64,000 nucleotides of DNA from Tamlana carrageenivorans (lineage in GTDB: Bacteria; Bacteroidota; Bacteroidia; Flavobacteriales; Flavobacteriaceae). Shown here piece by piece: positions 25,217 through 35,442 of this stretch (position 1 is its first letter; each line of letters starts with the position of its first letter). A program made the position numbers and the translations under genes. The notes under the pieces are model-generated. The model was not told the origin of the DNA. It ran no database searches and worked only from the letters and a program-made list of their open reading frames with translations. The stretch lies in assembly GCF_002893765.1 (NCBI RefSeq), contig NZ_CP025938.1:1488001-1552000 (forward strand). The letters run 5' to 3'.

Positions 25217-27124
25217 CTATCCAATTTTAAAAACTACTATCCCTAATGGTGGTAGGATGATATCAGCAGAAAAAGCTTTACCATTCCATGCTGTTTTTTT
25301 AATACTAATTGATTTATTGTTTTTTACGCCACTACCGCCAAAGGACTCGTCATCGCTATTAAAAATTTCAGATAACCTACCTTTTTGGTTAACACCAATT
25401 TTGTAATTCTCCATAAGGTTTGGTGTCATATTACAAACCACGACCACTTGATCTTTTTCTTTATAACCCTTTCTAATATATGAGATTACCGAATTCTCGT
25501 GGTCATCGTAACTAATCCATTCAAAACCTTCATGACTAAAACCATTTTCGTATAAAGCAGGTGTGGTTTTGTAAAGTTTGTTTAAAGCTTTAACATAGTT
25601 TTGAGTGTTTTGGTGTGGGTTAAAATCCAACAAGTTCCATTCCACGCTTCCTTGGAAATTCCATTCGTTGTATTGTCCAATCTCGCCACCCATAAATAAA
25701 AGTTTGGTTCCTGGATGGGTAAACATATAGCCGTATAATAAACGCAAGTTGGCAAAACGTTGCCATTCGTCTCCTGGCATTCTACCTAGTATGGAGTTTT
25801 TACCATAAACGACCTCATCATGAGATAGTGGTAGCATAAAATTTTCGGTAAAGGCATAAGCCAAACTGAAAGTAATGTCGTTTTGATGGTATTTTCTATA
25901 AATAGGATCTTTTTGGAAATATTCTAGGGTGTCGTGCATCCAACCCATCATCCATTTCATACCAAAACCTAAACCGCCTATAGAGGTCGGTTTAGAAACC
26001 ATAGGGAATGCTGTAGATTCTTCGGCTATGGTTTGCACATCGGGGAAGGAAGCATATATTTCTTCGTTTAATTCCTTTAAAAAACTGATTACTGCAAGGT
26101 TTTCTCTTCCACCGTACATATTGGGTTCCCATTGGCCATCTTCTCTAGAATAATCTAAAAATAGCATAGAGGCCACAGCATCAACACGTAAGCCATCGGC
26201 GTGGTATTGGTCTAACCAAAATACAGCGTTACTAATTAAAAAGGAACGGACTTCATTGCGTTCGTAATTAAAAATCAAACTTTTCCAATCTTGGTGATAG
26301 CCTTTTTTAGGATCGGGGTGTTCGTATAAATTAGAGCCATCAAAAAAGCCTAGTCCATGCGGGTCTTCAGGAAAGTGGGATGGTACCCAGTCTAGAATAA
26401 TACCGATGTCGTTTTGGTGCAGTTTATCGACAAGGTATTTAAACTCTTCGGGATAGCCAAAACGCGAAGTAGGAGCAAAGTAACCTGTTATTTGGTAGCC
26501 CCACGATGGGTCGTAGGGAAACTCCATGATTGGCATGAGTTCCACGTGCGTGAAATTCATGTCTTTAACGTAGTTTACTAAATCGTCTGCAAGTTCATAA
26601 TAAGATAGCGATCTGTCCTCTTCGATATTTTTTTTCCACGAGCCTAGATGGACTTCATATACTGAAAAAGGTGCATCAATAGCATTGTGTTTTTTACGGT
26701 TTTTCAGCCAGGTTTTATCCTTCCATTTATAGGTGTCTTCCCAAACAACTGAAGCGGTTTTTGGCGGATGCTCACAGCGTCTAGCATAGGGATCGGCTTT
26801 TTCGGTAACGATACCGTTATTATGACTTTCAATTTTGTATTTATATAAGTTGCCTTTACCAACAAAAGGGATGAAGCCCTCCCAAATACCGCTAGAATCC
26901 CAACGCACATTAAGCTCATGTTCGTTTGCTTTCCAGTAATTAAAATCGCCAATTACCGAAACCTTTTTAGCGCTTGGTGCCCAAACGGCAAAATAAGTGC
27001 CTTCTATACCATCGACAGTCACTATATGTGAGCCAAATTTTTCGTATAATCTATAATGTTTCCCTGTTTTGAAGAGGTTAATATCGAAGTCTGTAAACAG
27101 ACTGTAAACTGTCGTTTGTGCCAT
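25217..27124 (-). CDS. glgB: 1,4-alpha-glucan branching enzyme GlgB
   Basis: Introduces alpha-1,6 branches into glycogen. The 635-residue protein has a CBM48 domain at about residues 25-125 (GIEGTYFAVWAPSAKKVSVIGDFNYW), then the GH13 barrel with YEVHLGSWKK, VELMPIMEFPYDPSWGYQ, the nucleophile in GLRVDAVASMLFLDYSRE, the acid/base in AEESTAFP and LSHDEVVYGK. A C-terminal beta domain closes the protein. Its start follows the glgC stop by 3 bases; the three genes form an operon in the order glgA, glgC, glgB. Confidence 0.95.
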   Translation of the reverse strand: MAQTTVYSLFTDFDINLFKTGKHYRLYEKFGSHIVTVDGIEGTYFAVWAPSAKKVSVIGDFNYWKANEHELNVRWDSSGIWEGFIPFVGKGNLYKYKIESHNNGIVTEKADPYARRCEHPPKTASVVWEDTYKWKDKTWLKNRKKHNAIDAPFSVYEVHLGSWKKNIEEDRSLSYYELADDLVNYVKDMNFTHVELMPIMEFPYDPSWGYQITGYFAPTSRFGYPEEFKYLVDKLHQNDIGIILDWVPSHFPEDPHGLGFFDGSNLYEHPDPKKGYHQDWKSLIFNYERNEVRSFLISNAVFWLDQYHADGLRVDAVASMLFLDYSREDGQWEPNMYGGRENLAVISFLKELNEEIYASFPDVQTIAEESTAFPMVSKPTSIGGLGFGMKWMMGWMHDTLEYFQKDPIYRKYHQNDITFSLAYAFTENFMLPLSHDEVVYGKNSILGRMPGDEWQRFANLRLLYGYMFTHPGTKLLFMGGEIGQYNEWNFQGSVEWNLLDFNPHQNTQNYVKALNKLYKTTPALYENGFSHEGFEWISYDDHENSVISYIRKGYKEKDQVVVVCNMTPNLMENYKIGVNQKGRLSEIFNSDDESFGGSGVKNNKSISIKKTAWNGKAFSADIILPPLGIVVFKIG

Positions 27125-27127
27125 ATA

Positions 27128-28393
27128 TTATATTACAAATCCATGAGGAATCGTTGCGCCAATTTTGATTACTACAATGCCATCTTTAATCACATAAGTA
27201 TCGGTTTCTGTATCTTCTAGATGTGATCCACCATTTATTCTTACATCATCCCCAATACGGCAGTTTTTGTCGAGAATCGCATTTTTTATAAAACAGCGAT
27301 CGCCTATACCCATTAAAATTTCTATTTTGTTTTCTTCAATTTCTTGAAGGGTTTCATAATAATCGCTACCCATCATATAGGTTTTTATAATGGTGGTTTC
27401 GGTTCCTATTCTGGAACGTATTCCAATAACAGAGCGTTCAATTTTTGCAGCTCCAATAATACAGCCTTCTGCCAATACGGCCTTATCTAAGGTTGTTCCT
27501 GCAACTTTGGTTGTTGGAAGCATTCTGGCGTGGGTGTATATACGTTTGGTTTTATCGTATAAATCGAATTTTGGAATATCGTCTGTTAATCCAAGATTGG
27601 CTTCAAAAAACGAATCTATGTTTCCAATATCTGTCCAATACCCTTCATATTGGTAGCTTAAGGTTTTATGTTTTTCAATAGATTGAGGAATAATTTCTTT
27701 ACCGAAATCTATGGTCGATTCGTCGGCCATGAGTTTTACTAATAAATCTCTATTAAAAATGTAAATTCCCATCGACGCCAAGTAGTGTCGGCCTTGTTGT
27801 TTCATTTCCTCACTTACATCCGATGTCCATTCGGGTAATAAACTAGGGTCTGGTTTTTCAATAAATGAGGTAATAATACTATCTTCATTAGATTTAAGGA
27901 TACCAAAACCTGGAGCATCTTTATCATCAACAGGTATGGTTGCAATCGAGATTTCTGCCCCACTTTTTTCATGAGCTGCAATCATTTCAGCATAATCCAT
28001 TTGATAGAGTTGATCGCCAGATAGAATTAAAGCATATTCAAAATCGTGTCTTAAAAAGTGGTGCATGCTTTGTCTTACGGCATCGGCAGTACCTTGAAAC
28101 CAGCCTTTATTGGTTGGGGTTTGCTCTGCGGCTAATACATCTACAAAAGCACTACTAAAAAAACTAAAATGATAGGTGTCTTTAATATGACGGTTAAGTG
28201 AAGCCGAATTAAATTGGGTTAATACGAACATACGTTTAATATCGGCATTTATACAGTTAGAAATGGGGATATCTACCAATCTGTATTTCCCAGCTATCGG
28301 TACTGCGGGTTTCGATCTTTGATGTGTTAAGGGATATAATCTAGAACCTTGTCCACCACCTAGGATAATGGATAAAACCTTGTTGTTAATCAT
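27128..28393 (-). CDS. glgC: Glucose-1-phosphate adenylyltransferase GlgC
   Basis: Makes ADP-glucose, the committed and regulated step of glycogen synthesis. The 421-residue protein starts with the nucleotide-binding GGGQGSRLYPLTHQRSKPAV, includes the activator/substrate region GKYRLVDIPISNC, the glucose-1-phosphate motif IEKPDPSLLPEW and a C-terminal left-handed beta helix with VIGIRSRIG and NGGSH. It is separated from glgA by a single base and from glgB by three, so translation is probably coupled. Confidence 0.95.
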   Translation of the reverse strand: MINNKVLSIILGGGQGSRLYPLTHQRSKPAVPIAGKYRLVDIPISNCINADIKRMFVLTQFNSASLNRHIKDTYHFSFFSSAFVDVLAAEQTPTNKGWFQGTADAVRQSMHHFLRHDFEYALILSGDQLYQMDYAEMIAAHEKSGAEISIATIPVDDKDAPGFGILKSNEDSIITSFIEKPDPSLLPEWTSDVSEEMKQQGRHYLASMGIYIFNRDLLVKLMADESTIDFGKEIIPQSIEKHKTLSYQYEGYWTDIGNIDSFFEANLGLTDDIPKFDLYDKTKRIYTHARMLPTTKVAGTTLDKAVLAEGCIIGAAKIERSVIGIRSRIGTETTIIKTYMMGSDYYETLQEIEENKIEILMGIGDRCFIKNAILDKNCRIGDDVRINGGSHLEDTETDTYVIKDGIVVIKIGATIPHGFVI

Positions 28394-28394
28394 A

Positions 28395-29810
28395 TTAATT
28401 TAGTTTTATTAGAGAATTATATAAGTTTATGTAATCACGAGCTGAAACATCCCAAGAGTGGTCTATTTCCATGATTTTAGTTTGTATGGTTTTGTATTCT
28501 TTTTGGTTTTTATATAGAATCAATGCTCTTTCTATTGCTGTAATAATATCAGGAACACTGGTGTTGTTGTGACAAATCCCAAAGCCACCTTCCGCACTAA
28601 TGTCGGTAACGGTATCTTTTAGTCCGCCAATACGTCGTACTATGGGAATGGTGCCATAACGTAAGGCATACATTTGATTTAGGCCACAAGGCTCGACTCT
28701 AGAAGGCATAAGTAAAAAATCGGCTCCAGCATAAAAGATGTGCGATAATCGTTCGTCGTATCCAATATGGGCATTAAAACGACCTTCAAACGGTGGTTTT
28801 AAAGCTTCAAGCTGATTTTGAGTTTCAGGATCTCCCGAGCCTAAAAGCAAAATGGATATGTCATAATGTTCTAAAGCCTGTTTAAAAACTTCTGGAAATA
28901 GATCGGACCCCTTTTCATAAACCAAGCGCCCAATAAAGGCAAAAAGTGGTTTTTTAGGGTTTAGATTAAAACGTTCACAGAGGTACTTTTTATTGGCTTT
29001 AGCACCAGTAGTTACGGTTTTAACACTATAGTTTTTTATAAGGAATGTATCGGTTTCGGGATTCCATTCGTGGTTATCAATACCATTTAAAATTCCAACA
29101 CATTTTTCATGTTCGCTACTTAATAAGTGCTCTAAACCGTTTGCTTGTTGTTTGAGCTCTTCCATATAGCTTGGTGAAACCGTAGTTACTCCCCAAGCAC
29201 ATTTTATAGCGGCTGCCAAAGGGTTAATGTTGCCCCCCCAATCTAACAAACCAACATGGTCGAAATTAAAAGGAGGAATTAAATTCACTTTGTTATGTGA
29301 AAACCAACCTTGGTATTGGGCATTATGTATGGTTAATAGATTAGGTGTTTTTCTAAATGATTGATACTTATAACTTTCTTGCAGCATAAAAGGAATTAGT
29401 CCTGTATGGTGGTCATGACAATGAATAATGTCTGGATAAGTATCCCATGTAAGTAACCAATCTAAAGTTGCGATTTGAAAAGCCAAAAAGCGTTCGGTAT
29501 CCGATGAAGCATACACATAGTCTTTAAACAAAAGCTCAGGGATATCGATAAAAAACACATCAAAATCTAGTGGTTTTTCGTCTAAAACTAAAATGTTTAC
29601 AGGGTAGGTGGTGTCTCCTAATGCTACGCTAGAATTATATACGGGTGCAAAAGAATTTTCTCTTGTGAAGGCATTGTCGTAAAAAGGCATAACAACCTGA
29701 GATCTTATGTTAGATCCGTTTTGGTATTTAGGTAATGCACCAACAACATCTGCCAAACCTCCAACTTTAGCTATAGGATAACATTCGGCACTTATATGAA
29801 TAATAGTCAT
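28395..29810 (-). CDS. glgA: Glycogen synthase GlgA
   Basis: ADP-glucose-dependent glucosyltransferase (GT5) that elongates glycogen. The 471-residue GT-B protein has the N-terminal ADP-glucose loop KVGGLADVVGALPK, IIHCHDHHTGLIPF, TIHNAQYQGWF, and in the C-terminal half FIGRLVYEKGSDL and MPSRVEPCGLNQMYALRYG with the catalytic glutamate. It is the first gene of the glg operon, with a TATTTTTG element about 50 bases upstream. Confidence 0.95.
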   Translation of the reverse strand: MTIIHISAECYPIAKVGGLADVVGALPKYQNGSNIRSQVVMPFYDNAFTRENSFAPVYNSSVALGDTTYPVNILVLDEKPLDFDVFFIDIPELLFKDYVYASSDTERFLAFQIATLDWLLTWDTYPDIIHCHDHHTGLIPFMLQESYKYQSFRKTPNLLTIHNAQYQGWFSHNKVNLIPPFNFDHVGLLDWGGNINPLAAAIKCAWGVTTVSPSYMEELKQQANGLEHLLSSEHEKCVGILNGIDNHEWNPETDTFLIKNYSVKTVTTGAKANKKYLCERFNLNPKKPLFAFIGRLVYEKGSDLFPEVFKQALEHYDISILLLGSGDPETQNQLEALKPPFEGRFNAHIGYDERLSHIFYAGADFLLMPSRVEPCGLNQMYALRYGTIPIVRRIGGLKDTVTDISAEGGFGICHNNTSVPDIITAIERALILYKNQKEYKTIQTKIMEIDHSWDVSARDYINLYNSLIKLN

Positions 29811-30196
29811 TTATGAATAATTATCATGGGTATTTGGGTTCGCTTATAAACTTACAAAAATATTCATGTATAAAATGAGCTATTTTCAAATTTGTGATAA
29901 AAATTGCATTATTAGAAGAATATAAATGTTACACTAATAAAATGTAGTAAAATCCGTATGAATTTTTGAGATATTTCGCTTTTAGTATTTTTCTAAAATA
30001 ATCTCGATCGCTATTTTTATTATGACGCGTTCTTGGAGATTGTAATAATCTGTTTAACAGTTTTTTTGTTGTCTTACAAAAGTTTAACGTAATTTTATTC
30101 CTACTTGTTAAAGTTTTGTGCTTACATGTTAAAATGTATTTTCTTTCAAAAATATCATAATACATTCGATATTCATTAATCAAAAAACGAATATTT
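29811..30196. other. 386-bp divergent intergenic region
   Basis: Lies between glgA and a small lipoprotein gene. It is very AT-rich. An 84-codon minus-strand frame (29929-30183) shows no recognisable domain and is probably chance. Only the glg promoter element is called. Confidence 0.45.
29855..29862 (-). promoter_or_regulatory. Probable -7 promoter element of the glg operon
   Basis: Minus strand TATTTTTG matches TAnnTTTG, 45-52 bases before the glgA start. A TTTG is present further upstream but at a spacing of 24, longer than usual. Confidence 0.45.
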
Positions 30197-30445
30197 ATGA
30201 AAACAATTATTCTTGTTGGTACCGTAATCTCATCAATTACTGTATTGGCTTGCTCGTCTGATGAGGGCGAAAAAACTCGAGGAAGTTGTACTTCTTGTGA
30301 CGCCTATGAATTTCAAGGTGAAACGATGCCCGCTTTAATGGTTTGCAAAAGTAAAAGCGGTAACACTATTGTAGAGGGTGTTGAAGTAATGGTAGATTAT
30401 GATGCTTATGTTGATTCTTTAGAAAAAGTGACTAGCTGTAATTAG
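30197..30445 (+). CDS. Small cysteine-containing lipoprotein, unknown function
   Basis: An 82-residue predicted lipoprotein. The signal MKTIILVGTVISSITVLACS gives a lipidated Cys19. The mature part has a CTSC motif at about residues 31-34, a further VCKSK cysteine and a cysteine next to the C-terminus (TSCN), so disulfides or metal binding are possible. I do not recognise the family. It is a single-gene unit ahead of a strong terminator. Confidence 0.75.
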   Translation: MKTIILVGTVISSITVLACSSDEGEKTRGSCTSCDAYEFQGETMPALMVCKSKSGNTIVEGVEVMVDYDAYVDSLEKVTSCN

Positions 30446-30483
30446 GGGTTTAACTTTTTGTTGAAGAAAAAACATTTAAATTA

Positions 30484-30531
30484 AAAAACCATTTATCAAG
30501 TTAGTTTAGACTAAAATGATAAATGGTTTTT
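30484..30531. terminator. Bidirectional terminator between small lipoprotein gene and lepA
   Basis: AAAAACCATTTATCA and its exact reverse complement TGATAAATGGTTTTT form a perfect 15-bp stem between the two convergent genes. Confidence 0.85.
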
Positions 30532-30535
30532 ATTG

Positions 30536-30557
30536 AATTCCTGCGAAGGCAGGAATT
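30536..30557. repeat. 9-bp palindrome overlapping the lepA stop codon
   Basis: AATTCCTGC, loop GAAG, GCAGGAATT. It resembles a common dispersed bacterial intergenic repeat. Its right arm supplies the first base of the lepA stop codon on the minus strand. Confidence 0.75.
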
Positions 30558-32353
30558 TAGTCGTTCAATTTAAGAACAGCCATAAATGCTTGTTGTGGAA
30601 TTTCAACATTACCAACTTGGCGCATACGTTTTTTACCTTTTTTCTGCTTTTCAAGTAATTTACGTTTACGCGAAATATCGCCACCGTAACATTTAGCTGT
30701 TACATCTTTTCGTAAGGCTTTTATGGTTTCACGAGAAATAATTTTAGCACCAATAGCAGCTTGTATAGGAATATCAAATTGCTGACGCGGAATTAATTCT
30801 CTTAATTTTTCACACATTTTTCGTCCGATGGTTTGTGCATTATCGGCGTGAATTAATGCTGAAAGCGCATCAACAGGTTGGGCGTTTAATAAGATGTCTA
30901 AACGCACTAATTTTGAAACTTTCATACCAATTGGTGAATAGTCGAATGACGCGTAGCCTTTAGATACCGTTTTGAGTCTATCGTAAAAATCGAATACAAT
31001 TTCTGCAAGAGGCATTTCAAAAATTAATTCAACACGCTCTGGTGTTAAATAGGTCTGATTTATAATGTTACCACGTTTTTCAATACAAAGCGACATCACA
31101 TTACCTACAAAATCGGCTTTGGTAATTATGGTTGCTTTAATATAAGGTTCTTCTACTCGGTTAACGGTTGAAGGATCTGGTAAATCGGAAGGGTTGTTTA
31201 CTACAAAAGCTTCATCTGGATTTTTGTTTGTAAACGCGTGGTAAGATACGTTGGGAACCGTAGTGATTACCGTCATATCAAACTCACGTTCTAAACGTTC
31301 TTGAATAATTTCCATGTGTAGCATGCCTAAGAAACCACAACGGAAACCAAAACCTAAAGCCGCCGAACTTTCTGGAGCAAATACTAACGACGCATCGTTT
31401 AACTGCAGTTTTTCCATAGAGTTACGAAGCTCTTCGTAATCTTCGGTATCAACAGGGTAAATTCCAGCGAAAACCATTGGTTTTACATCCTCGAAACCTT
31501 CAACAATATTGGTAGTTGGTTTGGCGAAATCGGTAATGGTATCACCAACTTTTACTTCTTTAGCTGTTTTAATACCTGTAATTAGATAACCAACATCACC
31601 CGCTTTTACACTTTGTTTGGCTACTTGAGTTAGTTTTAAAGTACCAACTTCATCGGCAAAATATTCTTTGTTGGTAGCAACGAATTTAATTTTTTGTCCT
31701 TTTTTAATTTCACCATTAAAAACTCTGAAATAGGTTTCAATACCTCTAAACGTATTGTAAACCGAGTCGAAAATTAAGGCCTGTAGAGGCGCATTAGGGT
31801 CACCTTTTGGCGCCGGAATACGTTCTATAATGGCAGCTAAAATATCGTCAACTCCAAAACCTGTTTTACCACTAGCATGTATCACTTCTTCTGGATCGCA
31901 GCCTAATAAATCTACGATATCATCGGTTACTTCTTCTGGGTTTGCACTGGGTAAATCAACTTTATTAAGTACTGGAATAATTTCCAAATCATTTTCTAAA
32001 GCTAAATACAGATTAGAAATGGTTTGTGCTTGTATGCTTTGAGCGGCATCTACAATAAGTAAAGCGCCTTCACAGGCAGCAATAGATCGAGAAACTTCAT
32101 AAGAGAAATCGACGTGACCCGGTGTATCAATTAGGTTCAAAACGTATTTTTCACCTTGATATTCATAATCCATTTGGATGGCATGCGACTTAATGGTAAT
32201 ACCACGCTCGCGTTCCAAGTCCATATTGTCTAACAATTGGTCTTGTTTTTCTCTGGCGGTTACCGAACCTGTATGATCTAATAATCGATCGGCTAAGGTG
32301 CTCTTACCGTGATCTATATGTGCAATAATGCAAAAATTTCTAATGTGCTTCAT
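30557..32353 (-). CDS. lepA: Elongation factor 4 (LepA)
   Basis: Ribosome-associated GTPase that remodels or back-translocates ribosomes and affects initiation. The 598-residue length is normal. The G-domain carries AHIDHGKSTLADRLL, RERGITIKSH, DTPGHVDFSYEVSRS and NKVDLPSA; domains II, III and V follow, and the LepA-specific C-terminal domain ends with GGDISRKRKLLEKQKKGKKR. It is transcribed alone from a TATATTTG element about 30 bases upstream. The stop codon lies in a palindromic repeat. Confidence 0.97.
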   Translation of the reverse strand: MKHIRNFCIIAHIDHGKSTLADRLLDHTGSVTAREKQDQLLDNMDLERERGITIKSHAIQMDYEYQGEKYVLNLIDTPGHVDFSYEVSRSIAACEGALLIVDAAQSIQAQTISNLYLALENDLEIIPVLNKVDLPSANPEEVTDDIVDLLGCDPEEVIHASGKTGFGVDDILAAIIERIPAPKGDPNAPLQALIFDSVYNTFRGIETYFRVFNGEIKKGQKIKFVATNKEYFADEVGTLKLTQVAKQSVKAGDVGYLITGIKTAKEVKVGDTITDFAKPTTNIVEGFEDVKPMVFAGIYPVDTEDYEELRNSMEKLQLNDASLVFAPESSAALGFGFRCGFLGMLHMEIIQERLEREFDMTVITTVPNVSYHAFTNKNPDEAFVVNNPSDLPDPSTVNRVEEPYIKATIITKADFVGNVMSLCIEKRGNIINQTYLTPERVELIFEMPLAEIVFDFYDRLKTVSKGYASFDYSPIGMKVSKLVRLDILLNAQPVDALSALIHADNAQTIGRKMCEKLRELIPRQQFDIPIQAAIGAKIISRETIKALRKDVTAKCYGGDISRKRKLLEKQKKGKKRMRQVGNVEIPQQAFMAVLKLND

Positions 32354-32382
32354 AAAAGAATCTAATACTTAGATTTAATTTG

Positions 32383-32390
32383 CAAATATA
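32383..32390 (-). promoter_or_regulatory. Probable -7 promoter element of lepA
   Basis: Minus strand TATATTTG matches TAnnTTTG and lies 30 bases before the lepA start. Confidence 0.55.
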
Positions 32391-32494
32391 GACGTTTTAT
32401 CGGTTTATATCTATTGTTTTTAACAGCTTAGTCAGGAAGTCTGTTTAAGCCTTTTTCAGAATAAATAGAATCCTTCTAAAAAAGGCCTAGGAAT

Positions 32495-35301
32495 TTAATT
32501 TATAATTACCTTTTTTACGATGTTTTGGCCTTCCGCATTTAATAATAAGATGTTGAAACCTTTGCTTAAATTTTCAATAATATATTCGTTTTGGGTATTT
32601 AATTTTAGATTTTTAATCTCTTTAATTAAAGCGCCTCTTAAATCTAGAATTTTTATTGAATTTAATGCTTTGGTCGTTTTTATATGAATTTTTCCCTTGG
32701 TGGAGGGATTCGGATAGATTTTAACCGATTGAGCCATGATATCTTCAACCTCAAGCGCACCTGTGGTGGTACCCCAAACCAGTTTGGGATCGGAGTTTTG
32801 TGAGCCCGTGGCAATAATTTGAAAGTAATATTTCGTATTTATTGTTAATCCAGATGCTTTATAACTTCTTATTGAAGCTCCAAGACTTGTTAACGGTGCA
32901 AAGGTTGTGCCGTCGGTTGAACTGTTTATTTGAAATCCTGTCGGACTAGCTCCAGAAGGAATATCCCAACTTAAATCTAATGAAGTGTCGGTGGCATTGT
33001 TGGCCATTGCATTAATAACAGGCGATTCTTTTCCTCCAGAAATAATAACTTTATAATCTTCGGTTTCGCCAAAATTAGCATCGGCACAAGCATCGGTTAT
33101 TGGATTAAAATACGATCTAAATCTTATTCTGGTTTCACCATTCGTAGCATCGGCTGGGATGGTGATTTGAATGGATGCCGAACTTTGGTTTGCGACGGTA
33201 TAGTTAAAAGTGCCGTCTTGATTGCTGTCTAAAAAAACAGCGAAATACCCTTGTGGTCCATAACCCGTATTTTCTCTATTTATGGTATAAGTGCTGCCAG
33301 GCGTTAAATTCATGGTTTTTGTGCTATAATAGTCTGAATATCCTGCAGAGGTAATTCCGCAATTGCCACTGCTATCGTTTTCAAAACCAATAGCCGGGAT
33401 GCTTAATTTAGTGATGCCGTAGTTGTTTTCACATCCTAGTGTGCTCATGGGAGGGCAGTAGTTGGTGCTGGTGTTTGGTGTATTAATTGAAACTACGTTA
33501 CTATAAGTTGTGCCAGCTTCCTTTTTTACACGATATTCTACCTGTGTATTTGGAGGTACAGTTGTGTCGTTATAGTTTTTTACAGTGCCATCGGTAGTAC
33601 TTGCAATTTTTGTAAAAGTAACACCATCTGTGCTGCGTTCAATATCAAATTTACTTGTATTTGCAGGGTCTGTCCATGTTAATTCAACTTGACTTGTCGT
33701 GCTATTATAAGTATCAGCCAGTGCAGGAGGTTGTTCCTTAACAAGTTTAACCACGTAATCTTCAGTTTCACTAAAGTTATAATAAAAGGTTGGACTTGCG
33801 GTCGAACTTTGATAAGTACTCCTTACTCTTAACCTCGTAAACCCTTCGGTAGCATTGGTACTAACTGTAAAAGATGTGTTAACCGTAAATTTTAATTGGT
33901 TGTCGGGGTTTTGAAATTTTAATTCACCGGGGTCGTCAAAGTCTCCATCGCCATTTTCATCTAAATAAATAAGAAAAAAAGCGTTGCCTCCCGACCCAGA
34001 AGTATTTGTCATAATTTTTAAGGTCGCGTTATAGGTGCCTCCAGTAAAAAATTCGGGAGTAGTTGGATATGTTGTTATAGAAAATGTGTTGTTAGTGTTC
34101 GATGTATTGTTAATCGAAGTATTTGCCACAGTAAACTCACCAATGCCAGGTAAAAAGTCTAAATCTCTGTTTACCACTAATGGTTTTTCAGGATGATTTG
34201 CGGCCGGCGTATAATCTAAAATGGTAGAATACGTTTTACTGTTTAGGTGTCTTGCTCTTAATTTATAGTTTGTGCTTGCTAAAACATTAGAAAGAATAAT
34301 TTTGTTTTCTGAAGCTAAAGTTCCAAGCATCACATTCCAGGATGTTCCGCCATCAGAAGAATATTCAATTAAAGTCCCTGTTTGGTTGGCGCCGTTGGTC
34401 CATGAAAGTTCATCGTAACCATCCATGTTAGTAATTTTCATGGCTGTAGGCGTATTGGTTGTTTGGCCATTTCCTATATATCCTGTATGCCACTGCTCGA
34501 AACCAGCAACCATGGCGCTATATTGGCCAGGAGTGAACTCAAAACCACAAAACCCGCCGTAGTAAGACATAATGTTTGTTACGGGTGGATTATACAATTG
34601 GTTATTAGGGTCTTTGGTATTACTTGCGTTTACACAATCGGTAATAGTTATATGGTCTGCTCCAGGGTCTGCAGCCGTATCGCAAATTTTATCTCCCGCC
34701 GTGCTACAGTTACTTCCATCAACAAGCTCGACACCTGCACTGGTATCAAAAGTGTGAGCTAAGGTTAAAAATGCCCAAATTCATGAGGCACGGTGGCTTC
34801 TGTAATATCATAGAGTTCTACGCCAGAAACCCCACCAAAACCAGAATTACCAGGAAAATTTGCCCATCCATCATTTATCCAAACATTAACTGTATTTGCT
34901 GTTTTGTTGGCTAAAAGTGCCGTGTGGTTGGCGTCTCCACGGTTAGGTTTTAACCAGGCACTATTATCTAAATAGGTGAAATTTTCAATATAAAATTGGA
35001 TGCCTATTTGGCTTAAAATACGATTGGTTTCTATAATCGATTTGTAAAACGGATCAATAGATTTGTTTTCAGAAAAACTGCCATCCGTATTTCTAACAAA
35101 ATAAACAGACAAAGGAATGCTTTGAATATTACTCGGACTTGGGTTTACAGCTGCACTTTTAAGTTGTGCAGATTTAGAATGTATTTTAAAAAATTCTTTT
35201 TTTTGATTTTCTGTAAATGCCGCATCGACACCACATTTATTTTGTGAGAAACCGTAAATTGATAAAAAAAGGAGGGAGAAGAGGAGTAGTAATTTTTTCA
35301 T
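32495..35301 (-). pseudogene. Secreted M43-like metzincin with GEVED, Fn3 and T9SS sorting domains, frameshifted
   Basis: Two minus-strand frames, 35301-34765 and the frame ending at 32495, join into one protein of about 935 residues if one T is added to a five-T run near 34770-34775. The joined active site then reads HEFGHFLTLAHTFD, the HExxHxxxxxH zinc motif of metzincins (His173, Glu174, His177, His183), with a Met-turn candidate IMSYYGGF. The N-terminus is a signal peptide. After the protease come Fn3-like segments, two GEVED domains (FSETEDYVVKL and FGETEDYKVII) and a C-terminal domain starting KIYPNPSTKGKI, a type A sorting signal for type IX secretion. As written, the first product stops in the zinc motif and would be inactive. 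A homopolymer error is an alternative. Confidence 0.85.
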
Positions 35302-35417
35302 AATGAGCGGATTAATGTATTGTAAGATAATAAATCTAGAATGAATTTCAATATCCTAAGATTAGATTTTTAGCAATTTCATGCATACTAAACACCTCAT
35401 ATTTAACTAAAAAGACG

Positions 35418-35425
35418 TATTTTTG
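35418..35425 (+). promoter_or_regulatory. Probable -7 promoter element of dusB
   Basis: TATTTTTG matches TAnnTTTG and lies 18 bases before the TTG start, so the leader is only about ten bases. Confidence 0.5.
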
Positions 35426-35442
35426 CGCCCAATTATTTCAAT

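Noticed and set aside
29929..30183. 84-codon minus-strand frame upstream of the small lipoprotein
   Set aside because: Low-complexity, basic, AT-driven translation without family features.
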